From assembly GCA_902536655.1 (NCBI GenBank), contig CACAYF010000002.1, positions 72,693 through 136,692 on the forward strand: 64,000 nucleotides of DNA, in the 5' to 3' direction. Below the pieces are notes generated by a model. That model was not told where the DNA came from, searched no databases, and saw only the letters and a program-made list of their open reading frames with translations. Below, in pieces: positions 1 through 9,024 of this stretch. Position 1 is the stretch's first letter. Each line of letters begins with the position of its first letter. The stretch comes from an uncultured Alphaproteobacteria bacterium (GTDB taxonomy: Bacteria; Pseudomonadota; Alphaproteobacteria; Methylaequorales; Methylaequoraceae). Position numbers and translations under genes: made by a program.

Positions 1-2
1 AA

Positions 3-530
3 ATAAAAAGATACATAAACAATAATGAGTCTGTGAATATATTATTCAGTAGAGATGGAAAAATATCCGAAGTCAAGGTCAACGTAATTAATAACATAAT
101 TGGAATAAAAGGAAAAATAGAGAATAAAAAATTAAATTTTATTGAATCATTAAAAGAATCTTCATTACAGATATATAATTTCACTAAACTAACACTAGTT
201 GGAATATACGAAATAATAACTGGAAATAGAGGAACTGACGAGCTTGGAGGTCCAATTAGAATCGCTGAGTTATCTGGAGATTTTTGGAGTAAAGGGCTGC
301 ATAGTACTCTATGGTTCATGATGATAATATCTCTTAATCTTGGATTAATTAATTTGTTTCCAATTCCAATGTTAGATGGTGGTCACTTGTTATTAAATTT
401 TATTGAATTTATAAATGGTGGTCCTTTAAAAAAGAAATATCTTGAAATTGCACATACACTTGGTTTTTTTCTTCTTATTTCACTGATGATATTTGCCACA
501 TACAACGATATTCTGAGATTTTTTAAGTAG
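3..530 (+). CDS. rseP: RseP site-2 zinc metalloprotease, C-terminal part (5' cut by window edge)
   Basis: This is the C-terminal part of the membrane-embedded M50 protease that cuts anti-sigma factors and leftover signal peptides in the inner membrane. The reading frame is open to the left edge of the window, so the GTG at 33 in the ORF track is only an internal codon. Visible features are the end of a PDZ-like segment, the family-typical GGPIRIAELSG stretch, and a transmembrane helix carrying the LDG motif (PIPMLDGGHLL) that supplies the third zinc ligand. A last hydrophobic helix follows. The HExxH motif lies outside the window. bamA starts 6 nt after the stop, which is the usual order (rseP-bamA-skp) in Alphaproteobacteria. 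Confidence 0.93.
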   Translation: MKRYINNNESVNILFSRDGKISEVKVNVINNIIGIKGKIENKKLNFIESLKESSLQIYNFTKLTLVGIYEIITGNRGTDELGGPIRIAELSGDFWSKGLHSTLWFMMIISLNLGLINLFPIPMLDGGHLLLNFIEFINGGPLKKKYLEIAHTLGFFLLISLMIFATYNDILRFFK

Positions 531-536
531 GTAAAT

Positions 537-2891
537 GTGAGTGTTAATAAAAAAATTCTTTTTTTTACTTCATTAATTTTTGTCTTTTTAAAAAATAATT
601 CTTATTCTCAAGATAATTCTCCAGCAAGTCCCTCATCAAGTTATAACAATGAATATTTTAGTAAAGATGAAAAACTAATAGAGAACAAGCCAATTATCAT
701 TCCTAAAAATGTTGGAATAGTTGTTCAGGGTAACAATCGTTTGGATTCGTCAGTAATAATTAGGGACTCTCTAATTAATCAGAATAAAACAAGTCAGAAA
801 GATCTGAGTATAGCTATTAAAAATCTTTACAAAACAGGATACTATGAAAACGTAAATATATACAAAAACGAGAATATAGTTTTTATAATCGTCAAAGAAA
901 ACCCTCTCATCGATAAAATATCTGTAGAAGGAAATACAGAAATTTCAGACGAAATTATTTTAGCTGAGCTTGAATCAAAATCTAGAAATGTTTTTTCAAC
1001 GGATTTAATAAAAAATGATGTAAAGAAAATTCAAACTATTTATAAAAGATCAGGTTATTTTTCAACCTTTGTTGAACCAAAATATATTAAGCTTGACCAA
1101 AATAGAGTAAATTTAGTTTTTGAGGTTTTTGAAGGAAAAGAGGCAACAATCAAAAAAATTAATTTTTTAAACAATAACGTCTTCTCAGATTCGACATTAA
1201 GAGATGTAGTTTCTTCAACCGAATATAGATGGTATGAATTTTGGGGTTCAAACGACAGATTTGACAGAGATAGAGTTAATTACGATAAAGATTTGTTAAA
1301 AGAATATTATTTTAAAAATGGATATATAGACTTTAAAGTTATTTCTGCAAACTCAAGCTTGGTTAAAAATAAAAAGGACTTTATTGTAAATTTTAATTTG
1401 TCAGAGGGTAACAGGTATAAAATCAATAATGTTCAAGTTGATTCTTCAATTAGAAAATTATCAAATAAAAAACTCTCTTTATTATTAGAAATTGAAGCAG
1501 GAGATTGGTATGATACCGACAAAATAGACAAAACTATCCAAAACATAAATGAGAAAACATCTGAATTAGGTTATGCTTTTGTAGAAGTAATACCTAGAAT
1601 TAGTAAATTAAGAAATACAAGTAAAGTAAATATAACTTTCAGTATCGACCAAGGTTATAGGATTTATGTGGATCGAATCAATATTAAGGGAAATGTTAAA
1701 ACTGAAGATAAAGTAATTAGACGAGAAATGGAATTAGTAGAAGGTGATCCCTTTAATTCGTTAAAGTTAAGACAGAGTGAGAAAAATGTAAGATCAACTG
1801 GACTTTTTGAAAATGTGGAGTTTAAAGTTGATGAGTTGTCTGGAACTAACAAGTCAGCTATTGATGTTGAAGTTACCGAACGTTCGACAGGTGAATTTTC
1901 TGTTGGTGCAGGATTTTCATCTTTAGATGGTGCTCTAGGAAATATTGGTATAAAAGAATCAAATGTTTTTGGTCAAGCTAAAGAGCTGGATTTACAACTG
2001 GGTCTTTCAACTAGAAGGTCATCTATCGATCTGAGTTATACGGACCCTTATTTTTTAGATTCTGATATTGCAGCTGGTATAGACGTTTTTAATGTAAGAA
2101 GAAATAATAAAACATACAGTGGGTATAAACATAATATATTAGGATTTAAATTAAGAGCAGGTTACGAACTGATTGATGATTTTAGGCATATTTCTAGTTA
2201 TACTTTTAAAAGAGATAAAATTCATGACATTGATAATAATACTTCAATTTTTATAAGAGAACAAGAAGGTAAAAGAACCAATTCAATAATCGGTCAAGCT
2301 TTTCAGTATGATAAACTGAATGATAGGCTAAACCCAACTGATGGATACAGGATTAGACTTGATTTAGACTTTTATGGTTTGATAGGAGATTCTGAACATT
2401 TTCTAAGTGAATTGAAGATAGCCAATTTCTACAGAATGTCTGATGGTGGCGGATTGTATTTAGGATCTTTTTTGGAGGGCGGATTCATTGCTTCTATCAA
2501 AGATGTGAAGATAAATGACAGATTTTTTCTAAATGGAGATAGATTAAGAGGATTTAAAAATTTAGGGATTGGACCAAGAGATACGTCAACCGGTGATGCC
2601 TTGGGTGGAGAAATATATTATCTTGTGAGAAATGAATTAAATTTTCCTCTTGGCCTACCAGATGACCTGGGACTAAGTGGTTTAGTATTTGTTGATGTTG
2701 GTAGTATTTACAACACAAATTCTTCGAGTAGTTTAATCAAGGATGAAAATAGATTGAGGGCTTCGGCGGGAATTGGATTAACATGGATTTCTCCTTTTGG
2801 TCCAGTCAAATTTTTCCTATCAAAAGCAATTTTAAAAGAAAATTATGATAAAAAAGAGATTTTTAGATTTAGTTTTGGTACAACATATTAA
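537..2891 (+). CDS. bamA: BamA outer-membrane protein assembly factor
   Basis: BamA is the core of the BAM complex, which folds beta-barrel proteins into the outer membrane. The 784-aa product has a hydrophobic signal peptide (about residues 1-24), an Asn/Ser-rich linker, POTRA repeats from about residue 58 (VGIVVQGNNRLDSS) to about 440, and a C-terminal 16-strand barrel. The barrel contains the L6 signature RLRGF near residue 670 and ends in an aromatic residue (SFGTTY), as expected for a barrel terminus. The start is GTG; the ATG two bases upstream is followed at once by a stop. It lies between rseP and skp in a lipopolysaccharide and outer-membrane operon. The family assignment is firm. 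Confidence 0.96.
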   Translation: MSVNKKILFFTSLIFVFLKNNSYSQDNSPASPSSSYNNEYFSKDEKLIENKPIIIPKNVGIVVQGNNRLDSSVIIRDSLINQNKTSQKDLSIAIKNLYKTGYYENVNIYKNENIVFIIVKENPLIDKISVEGNTEISDEIILAELESKSRNVFSTDLIKNDVKKIQTIYKRSGYFSTFVEPKYIKLDQNRVNLVFEVFEGKEATIKKINFLNNNVFSDSTLRDVVSSTEYRWYEFWGSNDRFDRDRVNYDKDLLKEYYFKNGYIDFKVISANSSLVKNKKDFIVNFNLSEGNRYKINNVQVDSSIRKLSNKKLSLLLEIEAGDWYDTDKIDKTIQNINEKTSELGYAFVEVIPRISKLRNTSKVNITFSIDQGYRIYVDRINIKGNVKTEDKVIRREMELVEGDPFNSLKLRQSEKNVRSTGLFENVEFKVDELSGTNKSAIDVEVTERSTGEFSVGAGFSSLDGALGNIGIKESNVFGQAKELDLQLGLSTRRSSIDLSYTDPYFLDSDIAAGIDVFNVRRNNKTYSGYKHNILGFKLRAGYELIDDFRHISSYTFKRDKIHDIDNNTSIFIREQEGKRTNSIIGQAFQYDKLNDRLNPTDGYRIRLDLDFYGLIGDSEHFLSELKIANFYRMSDGGGLYLGSFLEGGFIASIKDVKINDRFFLNGDRLRGFKNLGIGPRDTSTGDALGGEIYYLVRNELNFPLGLPDDLGLSGLVFVDVGSIYNTNSSSSLIKDENRLRASAGIGLTWISPFGPVKFFLSKAILKENYDKKEIFRFSFGTTY

Positions 2892-2910
2892 TTATAAATT
2901 AAGGAGCAAT

Positions 2911-3471
2911 ATGAAAAAATATGTAATTTTAATTGGTTTTATTTTTTTTGGTATAAATTTAAATGCGCAAGAAAAAAATGAAACAAAAAAAGCAGCAGTT
3001 GAAAATATAAATTCAGCTATTGGAGTTGTTGACATGAAAAAAATTCTTGCTCAGTCAAAAGCATATCAAAGTTTGGTTGACCAATTTGAGGATGTTAGAA
3101 GAAAGCACAGAAATACATTTACTAAGCAAGAAGATATAATAAGGGACGAAGAAAGTGATCTTTTGAAACAAAAAAACATTCTTTCAAAAGAAGCTTACGC
3201 TGAGAAAGTTAAAGTTTTAGGTAAAAAAATCAATGAACTAAAGGGAAAACAGGCCTCAGAAGCGCAGAAGTTTGAAACTGCATTTGAAAGATCTACTGGT
3301 AAAATCCAAGGTGCTCTTGTTGATGTCTTATCCATAATAGCAAATAAGAAACAATTGAATTTAGTCCTTGCTAAAAGTCAGGTTATTCTTGTTGGCAAAG
3401 ATATTGATTTAACAGACGATGCAATTAAAGAATTAAATAAGGTTTTACCAAAAATCTCACTAGATAAATAA
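2911..3471 (+). CDS. skp: Skp/OmpH periplasmic chaperone
   Basis: Skp is a periplasmic holdase that carries unfolded outer-membrane proteins to BamA. The ORF track starts at 2845 inside bamA, but the better start is ATG 2911. It sits behind a clear AAGGAG ribosome site and begins a signal peptide (MKKYVILIGFIFFGINLNAQ). The mature part of about 165 residues is charged and helical (QFEDVRRKHRNTF and following), as expected for the OmpH coiled-coil tentacles, and it opens with the family motif IGVVDMKKIL. The position between bamA and lpxD is the usual one. The trimeric form is inferred from the family. Confidence 0.92.
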   Translation: MKKYVILIGFIFFGINLNAQEKNETKKAAVENINSAIGVVDMKKILAQSKAYQSLVDQFEDVRRKHRNTFTKQEDIIRDEESDLLKQKNILSKEAYAEKVKVLGKKINELKGKQASEAQKFETAFERSTGKIQGALVDVLSIIANKKQLNLVLAKSQVILVGKDIDLTDDAIKELNKVLPKISLDK

Positions 3472-3488
3472 TATATGGATTAAACCAA

Positions 3489-4493
3489 TTGGTTGATAAA
3501 ACGTTTTATAAAAATGCTGGGCCATTCACTTTAAGCAAAATATCAGAATTTCTTAATTCAAAATATTCAGGTAATAAAGAAAAAATAATCTTTGACATTG
3601 CACCCGTTGATAATGCACATCAAGATGAAATCTGCTTTGTCTCTGATAAATATAAAGATAACTTTAATAAATCAGAAGCTGGGGCTTTTATAATTAAAGA
3701 TAGTGAAAAGCTTAAAACTGATAAAAATATTATTTTTTCTGAGAATCCTCATTTTGATATGGCAAAGGTTGCAACATTATTTTATCCGGAAGCAGATTAC
3801 CCGAAATTTAGTTTTAGTAGGAAAGATCATATCCAAGAGTTAGATAAATCAATAAAATTATCACCCAATGTTTTTATTCATAAGACTGCTAAGATAGGGG
3901 ACAACACAGAAATCGGTTGTAATTCAATTATTGGGCCCGGCGTCAAGATAGGTGAAAACTGTTTAATAGGTGATAATGTATCAATTTATTTTTCAATAAT
4001 TGGAGAAAACGTTAAAATTTATCAAGGTGTAAAAATAGGTAGCGAAGGATTTGGATTCATTATGAAAGAAAATTCTTTTAAAAAAATCCCTCAGCTTGGT
4101 AGAGTAATTATCGGTAATAATGTTGAGATAGGGGCTAATTCGACTATTGACAGAGGTTCAATTGGTGACACAGAAATAAACGATTTTTGTATGATTGATA
4201 ACATTGTTCATTTAGGACACAATGTGAAGCTAGGTCAAAAATGTATAATAGCTGCAATGACTGGAATTTCTGGGAGTACAACAATTGGAAATAATGTTAT
4301 GATAGGTGGACAAGTTGGCATAAGTGGACATCTAAAAATTGGAAACAATGTAAAGATTGCTGCAAAAACCGGAATTATGAAAAATATTGATGATAATGAT
4401 GTAATTGCTGGTTATCCATCTGAAAAAATATTTGACTGGCATAGGAATACAATTATTTTAAAAAACTTAAGACAAAATGACAAAAAAAAATGA
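3489..4493 (+). CDS. lpxD: LpxD, UDP-3-O-acylglucosamine N-acyltransferase
   Basis: LpxD adds the second (N-linked) hydroxyacyl chain during lipid A synthesis, at the cytoplasmic face of the inner membrane. The 334-aa protein has the N-terminal uridine-binding region (about 1-110) followed by hexapeptide repeats forming a left-handed beta-helix (IGDNTEIGCNSIIG and on). The catalytic-His segment is visible as DNIVHLGHNVKLG. The only usable start is TTG 3489, since the nearby ATG runs straight into a stop, and no strong ribosome site is visible. It overlaps fabZ by 17 nt, so the two are translationally linked. Confidence 0.95.
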   Translation: MVDKTFYKNAGPFTLSKISEFLNSKYSGNKEKIIFDIAPVDNAHQDEICFVSDKYKDNFNKSEAGAFIIKDSEKLKTDKNIIFSENPHFDMAKVATLFYPEADYPKFSFSRKDHIQELDKSIKLSPNVFIHKTAKIGDNTEIGCNSIIGPGVKIGENCLIGDNVSIYFSIIGENVKIYQGVKIGSEGFGFIMKENSFKKIPQLGRVIIGNNVEIGANSTIDRGSIGDTEINDFCMIDNIVHLGHNVKLGQKCIIAAMTGISGSTTIGNNVMIGGQVGISGHLKIGNNVKIAAKTGIMKNIDDNDVIAGYPSEKIFDWHRNTIILKNLRQNDKKK

Positions 4494-4929
4494 ACTTAAT
4501 ATTGAGGAAATAAAAAAATTAATACCTCATAGATATCCATTTCTTCTTATTGATAAACTAATAGATATAATTCCAAAAGAAAGTGCGGTAGGCGTCAAAA
4601 ATGTAACTTTTAACGAAAATTTTTTTCAAGGTCATTTTGAATCAATGTCTGTTATGCCTGGTGCACTTATTATTGAATCTATGGCTCAATCTGCTGGCAC
4701 ACTTGTTATGCATAGTCTTAAAAAAAATCAAGAAAATATTTCAGTATATTTACTAACCGTTGATAAAGCTAAATTTAGAAAGCCCGTATGTCCAGGAGAC
4801 ACTCTATTTCACAGAGTGGTAAAAAAACAAAATGTCAAAAATATCTGGAAATTTAAATGTACATCTTTTGTCAATGAAAAATTAGTCGCAGAAGCCGAAG
4901 TTTCTGCAATTATCAACCCTGTAAATTAA
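4477..4929 (+). CDS. fabZ: FabZ, 3-hydroxyacyl-ACP dehydratase
   Basis: FabZ dehydrates 3-hydroxyacyl-ACP in fatty acid elongation and draws on the same hydroxyacyl-ACP pool as lipid A synthesis. The 150-aa hotdog-fold protein has the family motifs HRYPFLLID and the active-site pair His53 (GHF) and Glu67 (IIESMAQ). The length is normal. It overlaps lpxD by 17 nt and is followed by a 65-bp gap before lpxA. Its place between lpxD and lpxA is the classic proteobacterial arrangement. Confidence 0.96.
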   Translation: MTKKNELNIEEIKKLIPHRYPFLLIDKLIDIIPKESAVGVKNVTFNENFFQGHFESMSVMPGALIIESMAQSAGTLVMHSLKKNQENISVYLLTVDKAKFRKPVCPGDTLFHRVVKKQNVKNIWKFKCTSFVNEKLVAEAEVSAIINPVN

Positions 4930-4960
4930 TTCCTTGTAATAATTTGTAATTATTTATTAT

Positions 4961-4989
4961 TTGTGACATTCACCGTATTAATCTATAAA
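4961..4989 (+). promoter_or_regulatory. Candidate sigma-70 promoter for lpxA
   Basis: A TTGTGA -35-like box and a TATAAA -10-like box are separated by 17 nt in the fabZ-lpxA gap. The -10 box ends 5 nt before the lpxA ATG, so a transcript from here would begin at or near the start codon and be leaderless. It is inferred from consensus only, in AT-rich DNA where such matches are common. Confidence 0.4.
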
Positions 4990-4994
4990 ATATT

Positions 4995-5771
4995 ATGACT
5001 AGTAATTCTGTCATTCATAGAGATAGCCAAATTGGAAAAAATGTAAAAATAGGTTCTTTTTGTACGATAGGAGCTAATGTGTCAATAGATGATAATTGCA
5101 TTGTTCATAATAATGTTGTAATCGAGGGAAATGTAAGAATCAAAAATAACGTTGAAATTTTTCCTTTTGTCTCAATTGGCTCTATTCCTCAAGACTTAAA
5201 ATATAGAGGAGAAAAAACAAAAATATTTATTGATGAAAATTGCAAAATTAGAGAATTTGTTACCATTAATCTGGGAACAAAAGGGGGTGGAGGAATAACA
5301 AAAATTGGTAAAAATTGTTTATTAATGGTCGGAACTCACATTGCCCACGATTGTATAGTTGGTAATGACATTATATTTGCAAATCATTCTACACTTGCTG
5401 GGCATGTTATTATTGAAAACAATGTTGTTGTAGGCGCTCTAAGTGCAATTCATCAATTTAGTCGGATTGGAGAAGGTGCTATGATTGGTGGAATGTCTGG
5501 TGTGACAGCTGATGTCATCCCTTTTTCGACTGTTATGGGCAACAGGGCTAAACTCAGCGGTTTAAATCTTATTGGATTAAAAAGAAATAATTTTGATAAA
5601 AGCGAGATAACTGAATTAAGAAAAGTATTTAAATATATTTTTTTCAGCAAAAATAAAACGTTAAATGATAGAATTCTTGAGATAAAAAAAAAAAAACTAA
5701 ATCTTTATACTGTTGATTCAATTCTAAACTTTCTTGAATCAAAATCCAAACGTTCGTTTACTATGCCATAA
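4995..5771 (+). CDS. lpxA: LpxA, UDP-N-acetylglucosamine acyltransferase
   Basis: LpxA catalyses the first step of lipid A synthesis, O-acylation of UDP-GlcNAc from acyl-ACP. The 258-aa protein opens with hexapeptide repeats (SQIGKNVKIGSFCTIG) and shows the catalytic-His segment GTHIAHDC, IHQFSRIGEGAMIGG, and a short helical C-terminal domain. Length and start match the family. No Shine-Dalgarno sequence precedes the ATG, and a -10-like box lies 5 nt upstream, so it may be translated from a leaderless mRNA. It sits between fabZ and lpxI. Confidence 0.96.
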   Translation: MTSNSVIHRDSQIGKNVKIGSFCTIGANVSIDDNCIVHNNVVIEGNVRIKNNVEIFPFVSIGSIPQDLKYRGEKTKIFIDENCKIREFVTINLGTKGGGGITKIGKNCLLMVGTHIAHDCIVGNDIIFANHSTLAGHVIIENNVVVGALSAIHQFSRIGEGAMIGGMSGVTADVIPFSTVMGNRAKLSGLNLIGLKRNNFDKSEITELRKVFKYIFFSKNKTLNDRILEIKKKKLNLYTVDSILNFLESKSKRSFTMP

Positions 5772-5776
5772 GATAA

Positions 5777-6589
5777 ATGAAAAAAATTGTTTTGTTAACC
5801 GGAGGAGGGGATCTTCCTATAGAAGTCATAAGAAAATTGATAAACATGAAAATTACTTTTTTTTGTTTGATATTTGAGAAAAATCCTGTTTCTAAAATTA
5901 TTTTAAAAAAAAATCATAAATTAATAAATTTTGGTAAAATAATATCAGAGTTATTGGAACTGAAAAGTTTGGGTTTCAATCATGTTGCTTTAGTTGGAAA
6001 CTTAAAAAGACCAAGAATAAGCGACGTAAAGCCAGATTTAAACTCTGCTAAGATTATCCCAAAGTTTGTTAAGATTTTGTTAAAAGGTGGTGATAACAAT
6101 CTTTTAGATTTTTGTATTAATTATTTAAATAATATTGGGTTTAAGGTTTTAGATCTTCGAAAAATAATTCCTGAAAATTTCTTAAGTTCTGGAAATATTA
6201 CTAAAATTAATTTATCAAAGATAATAATAGATGATATTCAGAAAGGAAAAAAAATTCTTGATTGTATCTCTAAATTTGATATTGGACAATCACTCGTAAT
6301 ACAATCTGGAAATGTTATTGGAATTGAAGCTGCTCAGGGAACAGACAAGCTTATAAAAGATTCATATAATTATTTAAATAAAAATGAAAAATCAATTTTA
6401 GTAAAGCTTGCTAAAGTGAAACAAAATTTAAAGGCAGATTTACCAACAATTGGAGTTAAAACAATCAAGAATTGTTATAAATCTGGTATTTCAGGCATTG
6501 CTTATTCAGCAAATAAAACGTTGTTTATTAATACACAGGAGATTGTGAAATATTGTAAACAAAATAATATTTTTTTATATGGTGTGTAA
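5777..6589 (+). CDS. lpxI: LpxI, UDP-2,3-diacylglucosamine pyrophosphatase
   Basis: LpxI (formerly DUF1009) hydrolyses UDP-2,3-diacylglucosamine to lipid X. It replaces LpxH in most Alphaproteobacteria. The 270-aa product starts with the typical KKIVLLTGGGDLPIEVI and carries the conserved QGTDKLI and KAKLPTIGVKTI-like stretches (here KADLPTIGVKTI) near the C-terminus. It starts 5 nt after lpxA and ends 3 nt before lpxB, so it is in the lipid A operon. The function rests on family and context. Confidence 0.93.
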   Translation: MKKIVLLTGGGDLPIEVIRKLINMKITFFCLIFEKNPVSKIILKKNHKLINFGKIISELLELKSLGFNHVALVGNLKRPRISDVKPDLNSAKIIPKFVKILLKGGDNNLLDFCINYLNNIGFKVLDLRKIIPENFLSSGNITKINLSKIIIDDIQKGKKILDCISKFDIGQSLVIQSGNVIGIEAAQGTDKLIKDSYNYLNKNEKSILVKLAKVKQNLKADLPTIGVKTIKNCYKSGISGIAYSANKTLFINTQEIVKYCKQNNIFLYGV

Positions 6590-6592
6590 GGC

Positions 6593-7687
6593 GTGAGAAT
6601 TATAATTTTGGCTACTGAGCCCTCAGGTGATTTTTTAGGTGCTAAATTAATCAAAAATCTCGAAAAGCATAAAAAAGTAGTAATTTCAGGTGTTGGTGGA
6701 GAACAAATGAAAGTAGCAGGTTTACAATCGTGGGTTCAAATCAACGAGTTTAATGCAATTGGAATTTTTGAAGTATTAATAAGAATTTTCAAATTTTTAA
6801 AACTTTTCAAACTTATACAAAGAAAAATTTTAGATTTTAACCCTGATATTTTAATCACAATTGATTCACCAAGTTTTAGTTATAGGATTGTTAAGAGACT
6901 TCAAAGTTTGAGAAATAAAACTAAATTTATTCATTACGTTGCCCCCACCGTCTGGGCCTGGAAATCTTATAGAGCTAGGATATTTTCCAAACTATATGAC
7001 CAAATGTTTACATTATTTGATTTTGAACCAAAATATTTTAGGAAATTAGGGCTTCAAACTGATTTTGTGGGCCACCAAATTTTTTTCGATAAAAAAGTAA
7101 TAAAAAAAAAAAAAAAATACATTTCTTTTTTTCCAGGCTCCAGGACGATTGAAATTAAAAATAATATGAAGAAACTTCAAGAGATAATTGCCGAGTCTGA
7201 GAAGATTTTTTCTGAATTTGATATATTTATATTAACTCTCAACGAACAAGCTAAATATATAAAAAAAATTATAAAATCAGAAAAAATTAAAATTATTTCT
7301 GATTATAAAAAAAAACATCAAATTATGAGGCAGACATATTTGGCGGTAGCTGCTTCTGGTTCTGTGACTTTGGAATTGATAAAGTATAAAGTACCAACAA
7401 TTGTTTTTTATGAAACACATTGGTTGACAAAATTTATACTTAAATTATTTGTTAAAGTAAAATATGCTTCTTTGATAAATATTGTCTACAAAAAGGAAAT
7501 TATACCTGAATTTTTATTTAACAAGTTTAACTCACAAAATATAGTTGGTACTATGAAAGATTTCATTAAGAAAAAAGATCTTAGGTCAAATCAAATTAAA
7601 CATTTTGATAATTTCCAAAAAAAAATGCTTTTTAATAATAGGAATCCATCTGCTTTGATTGTTAATAAGTTAAAAATTTATTTTTAA
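6593..7687 (+). CDS. lpxB: LpxB, lipid-A-disaccharide synthase
   Basis: LpxB is the GT19 glycosyltransferase that joins lipid X and UDP-diacylglucosamine into the lipid A disaccharide at the inner membrane. The 364-aa protein begins at GTG ([19 protein letters not shown]) and shows the family segments [33 protein letters not shown] and [10 protein letters not shown]. Poly-A tracts give Lys-rich segments. Its stop codon interlocks with that of the opposing gltA in a shared TTAA, leaving no room for a terminator between the two genes. Confidence 0.95.
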   Translation: MRIIILATEPSGDFLGAKLIKNLEKHKKVVISGVGGEQMKVAGLQSWVQINEFNAIGIFEVLIRIFKFLKLFKLIQRKILDFNPDILITIDSPSFSYRIVKRLQSLRNKTKFIHYVAPTVWAWKSYRARIFSKLYDQMFTLFDFEPKYFRKLGLQTDFVGHQIFFDKKVIKKKKKYISFFPGSRTIEIKNNMKKLQEIIAESEKIFSEFDIFILTLNEQAKYIKKIIKSEKIKIISDYKKKHQIMRQTYLAVAASGSVTLELIKYKVPTIVFYETHWLTKFILKLFVKVKYASLINIVYKKEIIPEFLFNKFNSQNIVGTMKDFIKKKDLRSNQIKHFDNFQKKMLFNNRNPSALIVNKLKIYF

Positions 7688-9015
7688 TCCACTTGTAAAG
7701 GGAACATTTTCTGGATATTTTTTCTGTCATTAATTTTTACAAATTCTCTGTTGTCATTTCCGTTGTAAAGTTGCCGTGGTCTACTAATTCTGTTTTCGCT
7801 TTCAGTCATTTCCTTCCACTGCGAAATCCACCCAACTGTTCTAGCAACTGCAAAAATAACAGTAAACATAGATTCTGGTAAACCCAAAGCTTTAAGAATA
7901 ATTCCTGAGTAAAAGTCAACATTTGGATAAAGCTTTCTTTTAATAAAATATTCATCATTGAGCGCAATTTTTTCAAGTTTAGTAGCCAGTTTAAATAGAG
8001 ATATATTGAAATTGTCTACTTCATTTAAGAGATTATGACAGTATTTTCTTAATACGGTTGCTCTTGGGTCATGATTTTTATAAACTCTATGCCCAAAGCC
8101 CATAAGTCTAAAGGGATCATTTATATCTTTAGCCTTTTTTATATATTTATCAATATTTCCTTCTTTACCAATTGTTTTTAACATTCTAATAACTGATTCA
8201 TTCGCTCCACCATGGGCAGGTCCCCACAAAGATGCAACTCCTGCTGCTACGCAAGCGAAAGGGTTTGCTCCTGAGGATCCAGCAATTTTAACCGTGGATG
8301 TCGATGCATTTTGTTCATGGTCAGCATGCAAGATTAATAGTTTATCTAAAGCATCTACACTTGCTTTAGTGGGCTTGTATTCGCCACATGGTGTAGAAAA
8401 AAGCATGTGAAGAAAATTTTCACTGTAAGATAACTCATTTTTAGGATATATAAAAGGCTGTCCTAATGAGTATTTATATGCCATTGCTGCCATTGTTGGA
8501 AGCTTCGCAAGAAGGCGGCTAACAGCAACCCATTTGCCCTTATTAGTCGAGAAGTCATATTTTTTTTCTGGATAAAACGAGGATAATGCTCCTACAATCC
8601 CTACCATGACGGCCATTGGGTGAGAATCCCGTCTAAATCCGCTGTAAAAACGCAATATCTGTTCATGTAACATTGTATGATGCGTTAAAATATTGATAAA
8701 CTTCGTTTTATTTTCTTTACTTGGAAGATCACCATTAAGTAAAAGATAGCAAACTTCTGGATAGTCTGAATTTTCAGCAAGATCCTCTATTTTATAACCC
8801 CTATGTAACAGAATTCCTTTTTCGCCGTCAATAAATGTGATTTTTGACTCGCAACTAGCTGTAGACTTAAAGCCAGGATCATATACAAACATACCTGTTT
8901 TCTCGTAGAAAGATGAAAGATCTGCAACCGCGGGTCCACAAGATCCATCTTTCACATCAAACTCATAAACCTTTCCGTTTCTATTATCTTTAATTGTTAA
9001 TGTTTTTTTTGTCAT
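7684..9015 (-). CDS. gltA: Citrate synthase
   Basis: This is a type II (hexameric) citrate synthase that condenses oxaloacetate and acetyl-CoA in the TCA cycle. The 443-aa protein shows the N-terminal [21 protein letters not shown]-type region (here [14 protein letters not shown]), the active-site segments [21 protein letters not shown] and [14 protein letters not shown], and the C-terminal [11 protein letters not shown]. Length is normal. It sits 9 nt behind gltX on the minus strand and is tail-to-tail with lpxB with interlocked stops. The gltX-gltA-lpxB adjacency is common in Alphaproteobacteria. Confidence 0.97.
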   Translation of the reverse strand: MTKKTLTIKDNRNGKVYEFDVKDGSCGPAVADLSSFYEKTGMFVYDPGFKSTASCESKITFIDGEKGILLHRGYKIEDLAENSDYPEVCYLLLNGDLPSKENKTKFINILTHHTMLHEQILRFYSGFRRDSHPMAVMVGIVGALSSFYPEKKYDFSTNKGKWVAVSRLLAKLPTMAAMAYKYSLGQPFIYPKNELSYSENFLHMLFSTPCGEYKPTKASVDALDKLLILHADHEQNASTSTVKIAGSSGANPFACVAAGVASLWGPAHGGANESVIRMLKTIGKEGNIDKYIKKAKDINDPFRLMGFGHRVYKNHDPRATVLRKYCHNLLNEVDNFNISLFKLATKLEKIALNDEYFIKRKLYPNVDFYSGIILKALGLPESMFTVIFAVARTVGWISQWKEMTESENRISRPRQLYNGNDNREFVKINDRKNIQKMFPLQVD

Positions 9016-9024
9016 TATTAAAAA

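Noticed and set aside
33-530. GTG 33 as the start of the first gene
   Set aside because: The frame is open to position 3, and the product is clearly only the C-terminal end of RseP.
2845-2910. N-terminal extension of Skp given by the ORF track
   Set aside because: It lies inside bamA, and the AAGGAG plus signal peptide place the start at 2911.
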